Below are positions 1-8,543 of a stretch of 63,846 nt of DNA, piece by piece. The notes under the pieces are model-generated. The model was given only the letters and a program-made list of their open reading frames with translations, did not search any database and had not been told where the DNA came from. This DNA comes from Candidatus Bathyarchaeota archaeon (GTDB lineage: Archaea; Thermoproteota; Bathyarchaeia; Bathyarchaeales; SOJC01). Each line of letters opens with the position of its first letter. The first letter of the stretch is position 1. A program made the position numbers and the translations under genes. The stretch spans positions 1 through 63,846 of the forward strand of contig JAOZHR010000008.1 of NCBI GenBank assembly GCA_026014805.1, written 5' to 3'.

Positions 1-2
1 AC

Positions 3-1274
3 GATTATGTGCCGAAAGAGCAGCACGATGTAATGAGGGAGTCTCTGAGAAAAGTTTTCAAAACGGGAAAACCAGATAGCTTCGAGGTTTCCTCAAACAT
101 CCCAAAAATTGGCACCATATGGTTCAGTGCAAAAGTGGTTCCCATCAAACATGATAAAGAGGTTCCCAGTGTTGTAATAATTACTACAGACATCACCGAA
201 CGCAAGAAAGCACAGGTGGCACTGCACAAATCAGAGGAAAGATATAGAAACATATTTGAACTGGCTCCAGACGCCGTAGCAATTATGAACATGAAGGGGG
301 TGGTTACATCAGTTAACCCCACCTTCTTAAGATTGACAGGCTTCTCAATGGAGGAAATAATCGGCAAACATTTCACAAGGTTAGGAACCCTGCGAGCGAG
401 GGACATTCCAAAATACATAAAAATGATAGGCTCCATTCTCAGAGGAAAAATATCATCACCAATTGAATTTAGCTATCAACGTAAGGACGGAACTCAGCGT
501 TGGGGTGAAGCCCATCTCAGTATGCTGGAAGAGAAGGGCAAGAAGGTAGGTCTCCAAGCAATCCTGAGAGACATCACTGAACGCAAGAAGACGCGGGAGA
601 AGTTGAAGGTGCTTAACGAGAAGTTAGGTGTTGTTGGCAAGTTGACCAGGCATGATGCACGAAATAAGCTTTCCGCGGTTACAATGAACGTCTTCTTAGC
701 TAAGCAGAAGCTGGCTGAAAGCCATGAAGCCCTGAAACACTTGGACGAAATTGGATTAGCTGTTAAACAGGTGGAAGTAATCTTCAATTTCGCAAGTATT
801 TACGAGAAGTTGGGTGCCGAAGAATTAGTTTACATTGACGTGGGGAAAGCTTTTGATGAGGCAGTTTCGCTGTTTTCAGACCTGAACGGCGTAGAAGTAA
901 CGAATGATTGTCGTGGCTTGACCGTTCTGGCAGACTCGCTGCTTAGGCAGCTTGTTTACAATCTGGTCGATAACTCGTTGAAGCATGGAGAAAAGGTCAG
1001 CCGAATCAGAGTGTACTATGAACAGGCGGGAAAGGATAAGCTGAAGCTGGTTTATGAGGATGACGGCATAGGCATATCTAAGGCTGAAAAAGAGAAGATT
1101 TTCAAGGAAGGCTACGGAAAAGGCTCAGGCTACGGGTTGTATTTGATAAGGAAAATGTGTGAAGTGTACGGCTGGACCATTCGAGAAACAGGCAAGCATG
1201 GCAAGGGAGCCCAATTCACCGTAACCATGCCAAAAACGGGTAATAGTGGGAAAGAGAAGTATAGAATTCATTAA
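3..1274 (+). CDS. PAS-domain sensor histidine kinase (5' end outside window)
   Basis: Signal-sensing histidine kinase, probably cytoplasmic since no membrane segment is visible. The frame is open to the window edge, so the GTG at 9 is unlikely to be the true start. Numbering from that GTG, residues 1-68 are the end of one PAS/PAC domain, 75-195 a complete PAS/PAC domain (both end in DITERKK), and H215 in LTRHDARNK is the phospho-acceptor. The ATPase domain shows the N box around N322, G1 DDGIG (351-355) and G2 GYGLYLI (374-380). The H box and C-terminal layout resemble soluble archaeal kinases. No response regulator lies next to it; the next gene is over 400 bases away and unrelated. Function is clear as a kinase; the signal is unknown. 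Confidence 0.93.
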   Translation, partial: DYVPKEQHDVMRESLRKVFKTGKPDSFEVSSNIPKIGTIWFSAKVVPIKHDKEVPSVVIITTDITERKKAQVALHKSEERYRNIFELAPDAVAIMNMKGVVTSVNPTFLRLTGFSMEEIIGKHFTRLGTLRARDIPKYIKMIGSILRGKISSPIEFSYQRKDGTQRWGEAHLSMLEEKGKKVGLQAILRDITERKKTREKLKVLNEKLGVVGKLTRHDARNKLSAVTMNVFLAKQKLAESHEALKHLDEIGLAVKQVEVIFNFASIYEKLGAEELVYIDVGKAFDEAVSLFSDLNGVEVTNDCRGLTVLADSLLRQLVYNLVDNSLKHGEKVSRIRVYYEQAGKDKLKLVYEDDGIGISKAEKEKIFKEGYGKGSGYGLYLIRKMCEVYGWTIRETGKHGKGAQFTVTMPKTGNSGKEKYRIH

Positions 1275-1299
1275 TGCCCATGCGTCTCGAGTGAATCTG

Positions 1300-1332
1300 C
1301 AAAAATGGGGAGTTGCGGGAGATGTCTCCACT
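1300..1332 (-). repeat. Dispersed palindromic repeat, copy 1
   Basis: Read on the minus strand this is GTGGAGACATCTCCCGC followed by AACTCCCCATTTTTG. It matches the copies near 43208, 43324 and 55110, with one change in the GGAGATATCTCC core. It lies 25 bases after the kinase stop codon. Confidence 0.55.
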
Positions 1333-1674
1333 ATGGTGGTAGTCCAAACTAGACTATAGCCGCAATTCGAAGCCTACTACAAGTTTATTTACTTCTCTTA
1401 AACATTTGAAAATGTAAAATTTAATCATACAACACCCCAACTTTTTTCAAATTCACCATGCATATACCTGACATAATTTTAATATAAAAACATACACACA
1501 CGTACACATATATGTTTATTCATATTTGTTTTACAATGTCATAGCCTGAGTCATCGCGACATAGAAGAGTCTACGTTCTTCCTCTTTTTGCACGCGCTAC
1601 ATTTTAGCCTAATCTATTTTGCAAACCTAAAAGCGTTTGAATGATCTGAGCTAGCACATCAATTGCTATGCAAG

Positions 1675-1683
1675 TTATAAATA
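1675..1683 (+). promoter_or_regulatory. TATA box for the BglII-like gene
   Basis: TTATAAATA lies 28-36 bases before the GTG start at 1711 with no Shine-Dalgarno sequence between. This is the spacing expected of a leaderless archaeal transcript. Confidence 0.5.
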
Positions 1684-1710
1684 AAGGGAATTATCTCAAA
1701 CATAATTAGC

Positions 1711-2223
1711 GTGAGAAAATTGTTGCGACTACGAAGATTTTCCTATCGTTTTGCTGAGCAAGTTCTTAACAGTAAGTTAACGCTCAAACAGGAGATCGAG
1801 AGCATACTCACTGATCCAAGTATTGATATTAGTTCGTTGTCAAGACCTCGCTTCAATGAGGTTCTTAAGGAAAGATTTGTCAATAAAGGATGGGAAAGCC
1901 AACCATCCGTTTTTGATGAGCCAAAAGACCCTTCTGCTAAAATGGATTTCATGAAAGAGAGAATAGGCATCGAAGTTGGCTTTGGGCACGCTTCATTCAT
2001 TGGAATAGATCTGCTCAAGTTTCAGGTCGCTTCGTACTCTGGCCTAAACAAAATTGACATTGGCGTATATATTGTAACAACTCGGAGCTTCCAGAAAAAA
2101 ATGACTCAAGAATATGGAAAGAATTGGGCAGGGTCTCTAAGCTTCGAAAAAGTTGCCAGATACCTTCCTCACTTTAAAAGCGCAATTCAACTGCCGATTT
2201 ACGTGATTGGGGTGGACTTGTAA
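1711..2223 (+). CDS. BglII-like restriction endonuclease, copy 1
   Basis: Predicted type II-like DNA endonuclease of the BglII family (PD-(D/E)XK fold). The signature is D79, then E88 in RIGIEVGFGH, then FIGIDLLKFQ and KIDIGVYIV. The D-to-E spacing of nine residues equals that of BglII (D84, E93), but the residue two after the Glu is Gly90 where BglII has a Gln. The 170-residue length is shorter than BglII itself. There is no adjacent cognate methyltransferase; the next gene is another nuclease-fold protein 40 bases away. A clear paralogue, about half identical by eye, lies at 22494-22988. GTG start, probably leaderless. Family assignment is good; sequence specificity and activity are unknown. 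Confidence 0.75.
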   Translation: MRKLLRLRRFSYRFAEQVLNSKLTLKQEIESILTDPSIDISSLSRPRFNEVLKERFVNKGWESQPSVFDEPKDPSAKMDFMKERIGIEVGFGHASFIGIDLLKFQVASYSGLNKIDIGVYIVTTRSFQKKMTQEYGKNWAGSLSFEKVARYLPHFKSAIQLPIYVIGVDL

Positions 2224-2263
2224 TCACGTGCATATAAATAAATGAAAGGGTAGATGGATTGAA

Positions 2264-2746
2264 ATGTCTTCGGCATCAAAACGGGCACAGAAAGCTTGGG
2301 AAAATAATCCAAGAATCGGTAGTCAAGCAATGCTTTCGGGAGAATTTGGTGAAAGCTTCATTGCATATTTGTTGTCGAAGGAAGATGTAGATGTTGTTAG
2401 AGCGAGTACTGTCGGGATTGATCTATTTGCCATCGATTCTCTTGGGAAAATTTTCCCAAAGAGAGAAATCGTTGGAATTTCCGTAAAGGCGCGTATATCG
2501 AAACAACATAAAAATTTCAAGCCCACCATACCTATTGGTTCAAAGAAAGTCTTAGCGGCTGAAAAAACATGGGGCATTGCAGCTTGGATTGGCATAGTTG
2601 TTGGAAGCAAGGATAAAACTCTTGCTGCATTTGTCTTTCCTTTTAAAGATCTACCAGCGCTACGTGGGAAAGCTGTAAGAGAAGATGTAGTGGCAGTTTC
2701 TGAGTTGTACAAGGACACAACTAAAAAGGTTAAAAGATTGTTCTAA
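2264..2746 (+). CDS. PD-(D/E)XK nuclease-fold protein
   Basis: Small 160-residue protein with the core of the restriction-endonuclease fold. Glu27 and Glu30 sit in a helix GEFGESFIAYLL, D53 in VGIDLFAID, and a strand GISVKAR with S73-V-K75 occupies the usual E-x-K position. Archaeal Hjc resolvases and several orphan nucleases show the same order E...D...(E/S)xK. It begins 40 bases after the BglII-like gene and is probably co-transcribed with it, so the two may be one module. A role in recombination or in defence are both possible; I do not recognise a named family. Confidence 0.5.
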   Translation: MSSASKRAQKAWENNPRIGSQAMLSGEFGESFIAYLLSKEDVDVVRASTVGIDLFAIDSLGKIFPKREIVGISVKARISKQHKNFKPTIPIGSKKVLAAEKTWGIAAWIGIVVGSKDKTLAAFVFPFKDLPALRGKAVREDVVAVSELYKDTTKKVKRLF

Positions 2747-2830
2747 ATTCGTGCAATGCAGATAAACGCCCACGGTTTGTAAACTTTCAAGGTACACGTA
2801 ACAAACCTAATCGTGTGCAGACCATTGTCT

Positions 2831-3256
2831 CTAGATAGTTTCTGGGTGATATGCCTTAACCAATTCTCGCAAGAAATCGATCATATCAACATTAGCAATA
2901 TCATCGTAATCCAACCATTGATACATATCATGCTCTAAAGGATTAAGCCTAATCTCACCGTCTTTGTATTTGCTAAGATAGATTGCTTGAAAGGTCTGAC
3001 GAATAGGTAATTGGTCTCGGTTTGCGTAAATATAGATCACGCGTTCAACTTGAATTGTCAAGTTGGTCTCTTCACCCACCTCTCGATAAATAGCCTCTTC
3101 TAACGTTTCGCCTTGTTTCACAATTCCTCCAGGAATATCCCATTTGAGTGGCATGTAGGTGCTTAATTTTGAACGCTTAGTGACTAAATACTTATTATTC
3201 CGTTCAATTAGGGTGTGCCCAGCTACATAGAAGTCTGTCAATACATTTCTCTCCAT
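2831..3256 (-). CDS. Nudix hydrolase
   Basis: Nucleoside-diphosphate-linked pyrophosphatase. The complete Nudix box GX5EX7REVXEEXG is present, starting GGIVKQGETLEEA and continuing to REVGEET. The frame stays open to a TTG at 3319, giving up to 162 residues. I prefer the ATG at 3256 because the domain begins just after it, but no Shine-Dalgarno sequence decides between them; an ATG at 3292 is also possible. It is transcribed away from the methyltransferase/radical SAM/MazG/deaminase cassette that starts at 3443, sharing its upstream region. Nudix and MazG enzymes both clean or shape nucleotide pools, so it may belong to that cassette. The substrate cannot be told from sequence. Confidence 0.85.
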   Translation of the reverse strand: MERNVLTDFYVAGHTLIERNNKYLVTKRSKLSTYMPLKWDIPGGIVKQGETLEEAIYREVGEETNLTIQVERVIYIYANRDQLPIRQTFQAIYLSKYKDGEIRLNPLEHDMYQWLDYDDIANVDMIDFLRELVKAYHPETI

Positions 3257-3442
3257 ACATTTTTGTGTATGGCGTTTTTGGAGCATTGTCATGCATCCAG
3301 AGAAATATTGCGATATCAAAGCAATAAAGACTTTGGCTGATTCAACATCCTTTATATGTTAAAATTTTGGCTTGAATTTTTATTCCCAAAAATATTTGTT
3401 TATGTTTAGAGATAGATTATAACTATCGAGGACTCACATGCG

Positions 3443-4621
3443 ATGAACAATTATAAGATTCTGAGTTCTGAGTATGGCTCTTTCCGCAATAGTATAGTGA
3501 AGCTTTTTAAAAAGAGAGTCCTCAAAAAACCGTCAGTTTTATTGGATCCGATGGCGGGCACGGCACCATTAATTCCATTTATTGAGATGGAGGGACATAC
3601 TGCTTATCTCAATGATATTCTACCCTTACATTATTTCATCAATAAAGCAAAAACATACCGAGTTTTCATGGATTACCAAAAAAAAGGCTATGATTGGTAT
3701 TTTGAACAGTTACTCGAGTGTATGGCTCTTTTAGAAGGTAAAGTGCTGGTCATGTCCGATAATTGGATAGATGACAGTATTCTCAATGGACTGGTTGAAG
3801 CATGGCACGCAACGGAAGAATATGATGATGAATCGGCAATCCTTTTGAAGGCCATAATTATATTGTGTGTACGCCCTTTCTCTTCAGTTACGAAGTCAAA
3901 CAATCCCACTTGGCTAAAATTCGGTGGTATATCATCAGATAAGGATTTAGGGGATATAATCAAAGATAGCTTGACTAAGTTCGATGGATACTATCGTTAT
4001 TATTACCTATCACATCGCATAAAGAAAAAGGGTGAATGTATATTCACTCACCTAAACGCCACTGAATTGCAGCTGCCACAGAAAGTAGAAATTATTCTGA
4101 CTTCACCACCGTATTGTAACAGACTAGACCCTATAGTTCAGTATGGACCTGAAAACTACTTTCTCTCTGCTCTTGGACATCGTTCTCCTGATGAGAGTCT
4201 GGTCACCACTACAAAGGTTAGAAATTATGACAGACTTGAAGCGGATTTCGAATACCTCACAGCTAATTCCGAATTTGCAAATCGCTTATTGAACAAAATA
4301 AAAAAATCTAAGGCTGATGACCGAAGTTACTATCTTAAATATTATACTCGCTATTTTGCCAAGCTTTTTGAGGTTGTAATCAAAGTGCTAGACAACTTGT
4401 CTCCAAGCGGTAAAATGTATATAGTTACTCAAGACAACATCCACAGAGGTAACCTTATAGAAATCGATACAATTCTTAGAGAATTGCTTAAACAAAGGGG
4501 GTGGCGCTCTAGATTGATCAAAACATGGAATAGACATCATCTAGGTTTGAGGAATGTTTCTCGGAAACATGCGTTTGTTAAACCAAGGCATTTTGAGAAA
4601 CTTGTGGTGCTATACCAATGA
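3443..4621 (+). CDS. DNA amino-methyltransferase (N4-cytosine or N6-adenine type)
   Basis: SAM-dependent DNA methyltransferase. Motif I is LLDPMAGT (33-40) and motif IV is TSPPY (220-224), the order typical of amino-methyltransferases. The long insertion between them is rich in aromatic residues and has no recognisable target-recognition domain. Its stop overlaps the start of the radical SAM gene (ATGA at 4618-4621), so the two are translationally coupled. It heads a four-gene cassette ending in a dCMP deaminase. No restriction enzyme is in the cassette, which argues for a modification, tRNA-modification or nucleotide-linked role rather than classical restriction-modification. The base modified is not determined by what I can see. 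Confidence 0.75.
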   Translation: MNNYKILSSEYGSFRNSIVKLFKKRVLKKPSVLLDPMAGTAPLIPFIEMEGHTAYLNDILPLHYFINKAKTYRVFMDYQKKGYDWYFEQLLECMALLEGKVLVMSDNWIDDSILNGLVEAWHATEEYDDESAILLKAIIILCVRPFSSVTKSNNPTWLKFGGISSDKDLGDIIKDSLTKFDGYYRYYYLSHRIKKKGECIFTHLNATELQLPQKVEIILTSPPYCNRLDPIVQYGPENYFLSALGHRSPDESLVTTTKVRNYDRLEADFEYLTANSEFANRLLNKIKKSKADDRSYYLKYYTRYFAKLFEVVIKVLDNLSPSGKMYIVTQDNIHRGNLIEIDTILRELLKQRGWRSRLIKTWNRHHLGLRNVSRKHAFVKPRHFEKLVVLYQ

Positions 4622-5568
4622 CTTACATTGAGCGAGAAGAACCATGGGGAAAACTCAGATATGACTTATTGAAGCATAAATTCTCTTGTATTCAAACAAA
4701 TGGAAAAAACGTCGTTCCTTACTCACAGAAGCCGGTTGTTCTAAATGTTGATTTAACTATGAAGTGTAATATGAATTGTATGTATTGTGTTACCAAGGAC
4801 TTTAAACAGGCAGAAGATTTGGTAATATCAAAAAAACTTGTTGACTGGATTAATGAATCGCCTTTCATGGCAGTGGTTATTACTGGAGGTGAACCGCTTC
4901 TTCCCGAGTATGAAAAACAGCTAATAACGCTTCTCCAAAAAATTGAAAACAAAGGTCTGATTATTGATACAAATGGAACTATTCTTCCTAGCGATTCAGT
5001 GATGGAAGCGATTCATGAATCTCATGTTTTAGTTCGTATTTCTTGTGATGCTGCTCGTTCAGGTGATGAAATACATTATCGTCATTTAAAGCCATATTCA
5101 CAACGGAATATGAAAGAAAATCTGGAGTATTACAATAAAAAAATCGATATGATGGAACACATGCGTTCAGAAGGCGTTAATGTTGCGATACAAAGTGTGG
5201 CTATTAATCAGAATCGCATATCACTCGAGAATATGCCTTCCTTATTAAAAAAATATTCTATTAACCATTGGTATATACAGAGATTCATTCCTTCATATAA
5301 AGCAATTGGAAGGAAACTTGGATTTAGCAATGTTGGATATGACCAACTTATTGAAGATTTGACAGAAAGGTGTAATAAAATGAATATTGAATTCGTGACA
5401 AAAAAAGACCGGAGACATAATTGTGTTGTTCTATTGGTTGGAGACGGGATTCTTTATACACAAGGTGAAAAACCAGGTCAAAAGCTTACAATAGGTACAA
5501 TACATTCTAAAACCAGATATTTTGATTATATAAGTTCCGCGGATCATGCGGAAAGGTATTATATTTAA
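4618..5568 (+). CDS. Radical SAM enzyme
   Basis: Radical SAM protein of 316 residues. The CX3CX2C cluster is C50, C54 and C57 in KCNMNCMYC, followed by the SAM-binding TGGEP (89-93). The C-terminal part ends in GDGILYTQGEKPGQKLTIGT, like the tail of MoaA-type enzymes, but has no extra cysteine cluster of SPASM type. It is coupled to the methyltransferase before it and followed 35 bases later by a MazG-like gene and then a dCMP deaminase. That company suggests a nucleotide or nucleobase substrate. Viperin-type enzymes, which make altered nucleotides, are an alternative to test, although the viperin-specific motif around the cluster is not convincing here. Confidence 0.8.
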   Translation: MTYIEREEPWGKLRYDLLKHKFSCIQTNGKNVVPYSQKPVVLNVDLTMKCNMNCMYCVTKDFKQAEDLVISKKLVDWINESPFMAVVITGGEPLLPEYEKQLITLLQKIENKGLIIDTNGTILPSDSVMEAIHESHVLVRISCDAARSGDEIHYRHLKPYSQRNMKENLEYYNKKIDMMEHMRSEGVNVAIQSVAINQNRISLENMPSLLKKYSINHWYIQRFIPSYKAIGRKLGFSNVGYDQLIEDLTERCNKMNIEFVTKKDRRHNCVVLLVGDGILYTQGEKPGQKLTIGTIHSKTRYFDYISSADHAERYYI

Positions 5569-5603
5569 GTTATCTATTCACAATTCATTGCAGGTTAGAA
5601 AAA

Positions 5604-6593
5604 ATGAAATCGCATGAAAATTGGTCGATAAAGAAATGGAGCGAAATGTTCTCAGAGTTGTATTCCCAAGCAGATTCCAAAAGAACACCAGAGCAGATGT
5701 GGATTGCAGTAATGGCTCACACTAGCTTCATAGGAGAGAATATCCGGAAGATTGCTTTTGAAAGTTTGTTAAATTCTGCTGCACATACATTCTGCTGGTT
5801 ATGCAGCTTTGTAAATAAATGTAATAAATTTCAGGATGACATTTTTTCGATTGATGAAAACCTTAGTGAGATTGTTTCCCTAAAATACCCGAGGGTGTGT
5901 GGTCACTGCGGAGCTAGCACCTGCTCATGCGATCCAGAAAAAATGGATAAGGAAGAAAATAAATCCGCTCTTTACAAAGACCTTTTTAACCGCCGAAAAG
6001 AAATTTTGGCATCAGTTAAAAATTATTCAATCAAAACTTGGAAGGGAATATTCCGGCGTATTTATAGTGGAAGGATTCATATTCAAACACTTGAAAGTAT
6101 TGGCTTTCATTTCTTGGAGGAAGTGGGAGAAGCAGCTTTTTGTATTAGGAAACTTGGTCAATTAAGAAAGGTTACTGAATACCCCAAAACAGAGATCGAT
6201 TTGGATTTCTTGAATGAGCTATCGACCGTTAAAGGAATCGTCGAAAAATACGATGATTTAGAGAAGTTGATAAGAAAACTTGATTATTCTTCCACTGAAG
6301 CAAACATGGTCAAAGCAAGAGTAGTGGAAGCTAAAATGGGTTTGATTGTTGAAATTGGCGATTCATTCTCCTGGTTCTGTGCAATTCTGAATAAATTAAA
6401 TTCCATATCAAAAGCAATATTTGACAAACCCGAGGAGCACCAAGAATTTCCAAAATTGGATCAAGTTCTGACTAACGAATATTTTGACACTGATAATAAT
6501 CCTAGATGCCCTCATTGCAAAAGTAAACCTTGTGAGTGTACTTTCTATATTGACACTGATAAAAGTCGATCAGCAAACGCAAAAAGGAAGTAG
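5604..6593 (+). CDS. Tandem MazG-like NTP pyrophosphatase with two zinc knuckles
   Basis: The protein is an internal duplication. The C-terminal half has the all-alpha NTP pyrophosphatase signature: EEVGE (172-176) in one helix and EIGD (250-253) in the next, giving the EExxE...ExxD metal site of the MazG/dUTPase superfamily. It is followed by CPHC-x4-CEC (C302, C305, C310, C312). The N-terminal half repeats the same plan, including NSAAHTFCWL opposite EIGDSFSWF, but lacks the metal-binding acids. It ends in a matching knuckle with C99, C102, C107 and C109. I infer one active and one inactive subunit fused together. Substrate is unknown; a role beside the deaminase downstream is likely. Confidence 0.65.
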   Translation: MKSHENWSIKKWSEMFSELYSQADSKRTPEQMWIAVMAHTSFIGENIRKIAFESLLNSAAHTFCWLCSFVNKCNKFQDDIFSIDENLSEIVSLKYPRVCGHCGASTCSCDPEKMDKEENKSALYKDLFNRRKEILASVKNYSIKTWKGIFRRIYSGRIHIQTLESIGFHFLEEVGEAAFCIRKLGQLRKVTEYPKTEIDLDFLNELSTVKGIVEKYDDLEKLIRKLDYSSTEANMVKARVVEAKMGLIVEIGDSFSWFCAILNKLNSISKAIFDKPEEHQEFPKLDQVLTNEYFDTDNNPRCPHCKSKPCECTFYIDTDKSRSANAKRK

Positions 6594-6597
6594 TCTA

Positions 6598-7125
6598 ATG
6601 AACTCAATTTCAAGACCTTCTCTACATGAGCATTTCTTCAACAGAGCCAAAGTTGTCGCCCAACGAAGTACATGTTTGAGAAGAAAAGTAGGTGCAATTA
6701 TTGTTAATGAAAATGGTGTGCAGCTTAGCTCTGGTTATTCTGGAGCCCCAAGAAACTTAAAACATTGTGCTGCTATTGGAAAGTGTCTTAGAATTGAACT
6801 AGGAATTCCATCTGGACAGAGATATGAATTATGTAGGAGTGTACATGCAGAACAGAACGCTATAATAAACGCAGCGAGAATCGGGACCGCAATTTTAGGT
6901 GGAGAATTATACATTTCAAGCCAAAAGATGAACGAATATACTAACGGAAATGAAAAGAATAAAATTTACGGCCCGTGTATCATATGTAAGAAAGAAATAA
7001 TCAACGCTGGCTTAAAAAAAGTACATATGAGAGAGATCGGAGTTGGGGATAAAACATATAATCTTGAAGATATCAAAAAATTGTTGGCGAAAGAGGAAGA
7101 AGAATGGAGAAAAAATGTTGAGTAA
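6598..7125 (+). CDS. Deoxycytidylate (dCMP) deaminase family protein
   Basis: Zinc-dependent cytidine/deoxycytidylate deaminase. The catalytic HAEQN (83-87) and PCIIC (C127, C130) bind zinc, and SGYSGAP (45-51) with the following H56-C57 matches the second metal region typical of dCMP deaminases. The frame extends upstream to 6484, but the ATG at 6598 follows the MazG stop by four bases and starts the conserved domain, so I take it as the start. The C-terminus ends in a charged helix. dCMP deaminase makes dUMP; in this cassette it may instead act on a nucleotide produced by the radical SAM or MazG-like protein. Confidence 0.85.
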   Translation: MNSISRPSLHEHFFNRAKVVAQRSTCLRRKVGAIIVNENGVQLSSGYSGAPRNLKHCAAIGKCLRIELGIPSGQRYELCRSVHAEQNAIINAARIGTAILGGELYISSQKMNEYTNGNEKNKIYGPCIICKKEIINAGLKKVHMREIGVGDKTYNLEDIKKLLAKEEEEWRKNVE

Positions 7126-7313
7126 TATACCCGCGCTCACTCTAATGAAATTTTCAAATGACTTTTTCGAAAATTCCGGGCGCGGAATTTATTGTGAAAT
7201 GATTTCTTGGACAAGACTAGAGTAATAGACAGAGTTAAGTCCCAATTTTCTGCCTCTAACCGAGTTTTCTGGGTCCAGTTGTTGTTTACATCCAAGTCTT
7301 CTAACACACAATT

Positions 7314-7523
7314 CTACTTTTTCAAGTTGATTACGATTTTTGGCTTTAGCATCAAAGTGTGTGCCTTAGGATTCCATTTAATCTCAAGTCTACCTGCAAA
7401 AAACAAATCCGTTAGTATCATGTTACATTCTTCTTCGTCAAACTCCTCATAACCATTCACTTTGCACCCAAGGTTTTCAATAAAATCAGAAAAGAATTGC
7501 CTTATTACAGCTTCTTTAGTCAT
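7314..7523 (-). CDS. Small protein of unknown function
   Basis: A 69-residue acidic-to-mixed protein with no recognised motif. The ATG at 7523 follows a good Shine-Dalgarno sequence (GAGGTGA, seven bases away), which I use rather than the GTG at 7532. A different minus-strand frame continues downstream to 7189 with coding-like sequence (QLEKVELCVRRLGCKQQL), so a frameshift near 7390 may have split a longer gene. It follows the 148-residue gene on the same strand and probably belongs to the same mobile-element operon. Confidence 0.5.
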   Translation of the reverse strand: MTKEAVIRQFFSDFIENLGCKVNGYEEFDEEECNMILTDLFFAGRLEIKWNPKAHTLMLKPKIVINLKK

Positions 7524-7569
7524 ACATTTCACCTCTCAATTCACATTTTTCAATTCAATTATCAAGAAA

Positions 7570-8016
7570 TCAACCATATTGCTCAACGTAGTTTTCCCAG
7601 TATTCTGCTAGGTTTCTAAGCCTGCTGGCAAATGTTTTACTCATGGAAATTGGGCTGTATCTGTATGGCTTTGCGGTCAGGCCGCTTTTCCACATCATCT
7701 TGAACACTTTGGCAATAGTATCTTTGCTGACTATTTTCACTCTTTCATCTTTACCAGTGCCTTTAGGACCTTTAGGGTTAGTGATTTTGGTGTGTGTTAA
7801 TCTTGTTTCAGTTTGTATGAATGGGATAACGTCCCGCAGCAAGTAAGCACTTTTGTGATGTGACAAGTATTCTAGTATGTTCAACGCGATTCTTTGATGT
7901 AGCTCATTGTTTGGAAAAACTACTCTCAGAAAAGAATTGAGGTCAACAAATATGCGATTCGTGTTTTTTCTATCAATTAATGGTCTGACGTAGTGATGAA
8001 CCTTTCTGCTTTTCAA
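7570..8016 (-). CDS. Uncharacterised basic protein of mobile-element block
   Basis: A 148-residue basic protein. Residues near 40-115 alternate predicted helices with a short turn (ITNPKGPKGTGKDERVKIV), consistent with a winged-helix-like DNA-binding domain, but I do not recognise a family. Its ATG overlaps the stop of the upstream Cys-rich gene by four bases (ATGA at 8013-8016), so translation is coupled. Position between other small genes and a TOPRIM gene on the same strand suggests plasmid or virus origin. Confidence 0.55.
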   Translation of the reverse strand: MKSRKVHHYVRPLIDRKNTNRIFVDLNSFLRVVFPNNELHQRIALNILEYLSHHKSAYLLRDVIPFIQTETRLTHTKITNPKGPKGTGKDERVKIVSKDTIAKVFKMMWKSGLTAKPYRYSPISMSKTFASRLRNLAEYWENYVEQYG

Positions 8017-8195
8017 CTTTCATACACCTCCCTATCTTTAACGTAAACAATGTCCACACCTGCACCAACGAAAACTATGTGAATATTTCTTGATACGTAA
8101 CAAACGCAGTTTTCACTCGTTTCGTTAACATCAATATCGAATTCACCGCATTTTCCATTTTCAAAATATTTGCAATTCACACACTTTTTAGTCAA
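8013..8195 (-). CDS. Small cysteine-rich protein
   Basis: 60 residues. The N-terminal half has four spaced cysteines (C5, C8, then C16 and C30 in the region CGEFDIDVNETSENC), like short zinc-binding domains found in archaeal viruses and plasmids. The C-terminal half is hydrophobic and beta-rich. The start is a TTG after a strong GAGGAGG Shine-Dalgarno sequence. It overlaps the next gene. No specific function can be named. Confidence 0.5.
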   Translation of the reverse strand: MTKKCVNCKYFENGKCGEFDIDVNETSENCVCYVSRNIHIVFVGAGVDIVYVKDREVYES

Positions 8196-8543
8196 TTGTA
8201 AAAATCCTCCTCATGAAGGCGCGAATAGTGTAATAGTTATGTATGATTGAATGATGATGTGTGGGTGTGTACTGTCAAAAAATGACAAAATAAACATATC
8301 CAATATGCATGTACAAAAATCAAAGCTAATTGTTGTCTAACATTACCATGAACAAACTCAACGCTGTCATCCATTTGAACATCATACAATCACTAACGCA
8401 ATCTACTGTAATCCCAATACAGAAAGCCCTCAACTCATGATTTCATGCATTTAATTCCCTGATGTTCACAATTACAGGTGTCTCTGAGATCTAAATAGTG
8501 AGTGTCGTCTCATTGGACATATTTAGTGAATTCAGCTAGAAGG
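8196..8543. other. Intergenic stretch with short palindrome
   Basis: No gene is seen in this AT-rich stretch. The only structure noted is TGTCA-AAAAA-TGACA at 8273-8287, which could be a repressor site for the operon reading leftwards. Confidence 0.4.

Larger units (their letters stand above)
1275..1710. other. AT-rich intergenic stretch
   Basis: No coding region is seen. It holds a minus-strand copy of the dispersed GGAGATATCTCC-type repeat near 1300-1332, runs of A/T with CACACA and TATATG dinucleotide tracts around 1495-1515, and a TATA box at 1675-1683 for the gene that follows. Confidence 0.6.

Noticed and set aside
4618-5568. Radical SAM gene as a viperin
   Set aside because: Nucleotide-related neighbours fit, but the sequence around the cluster does not convincingly match viperin motifs, so it is listed only as an alternative.
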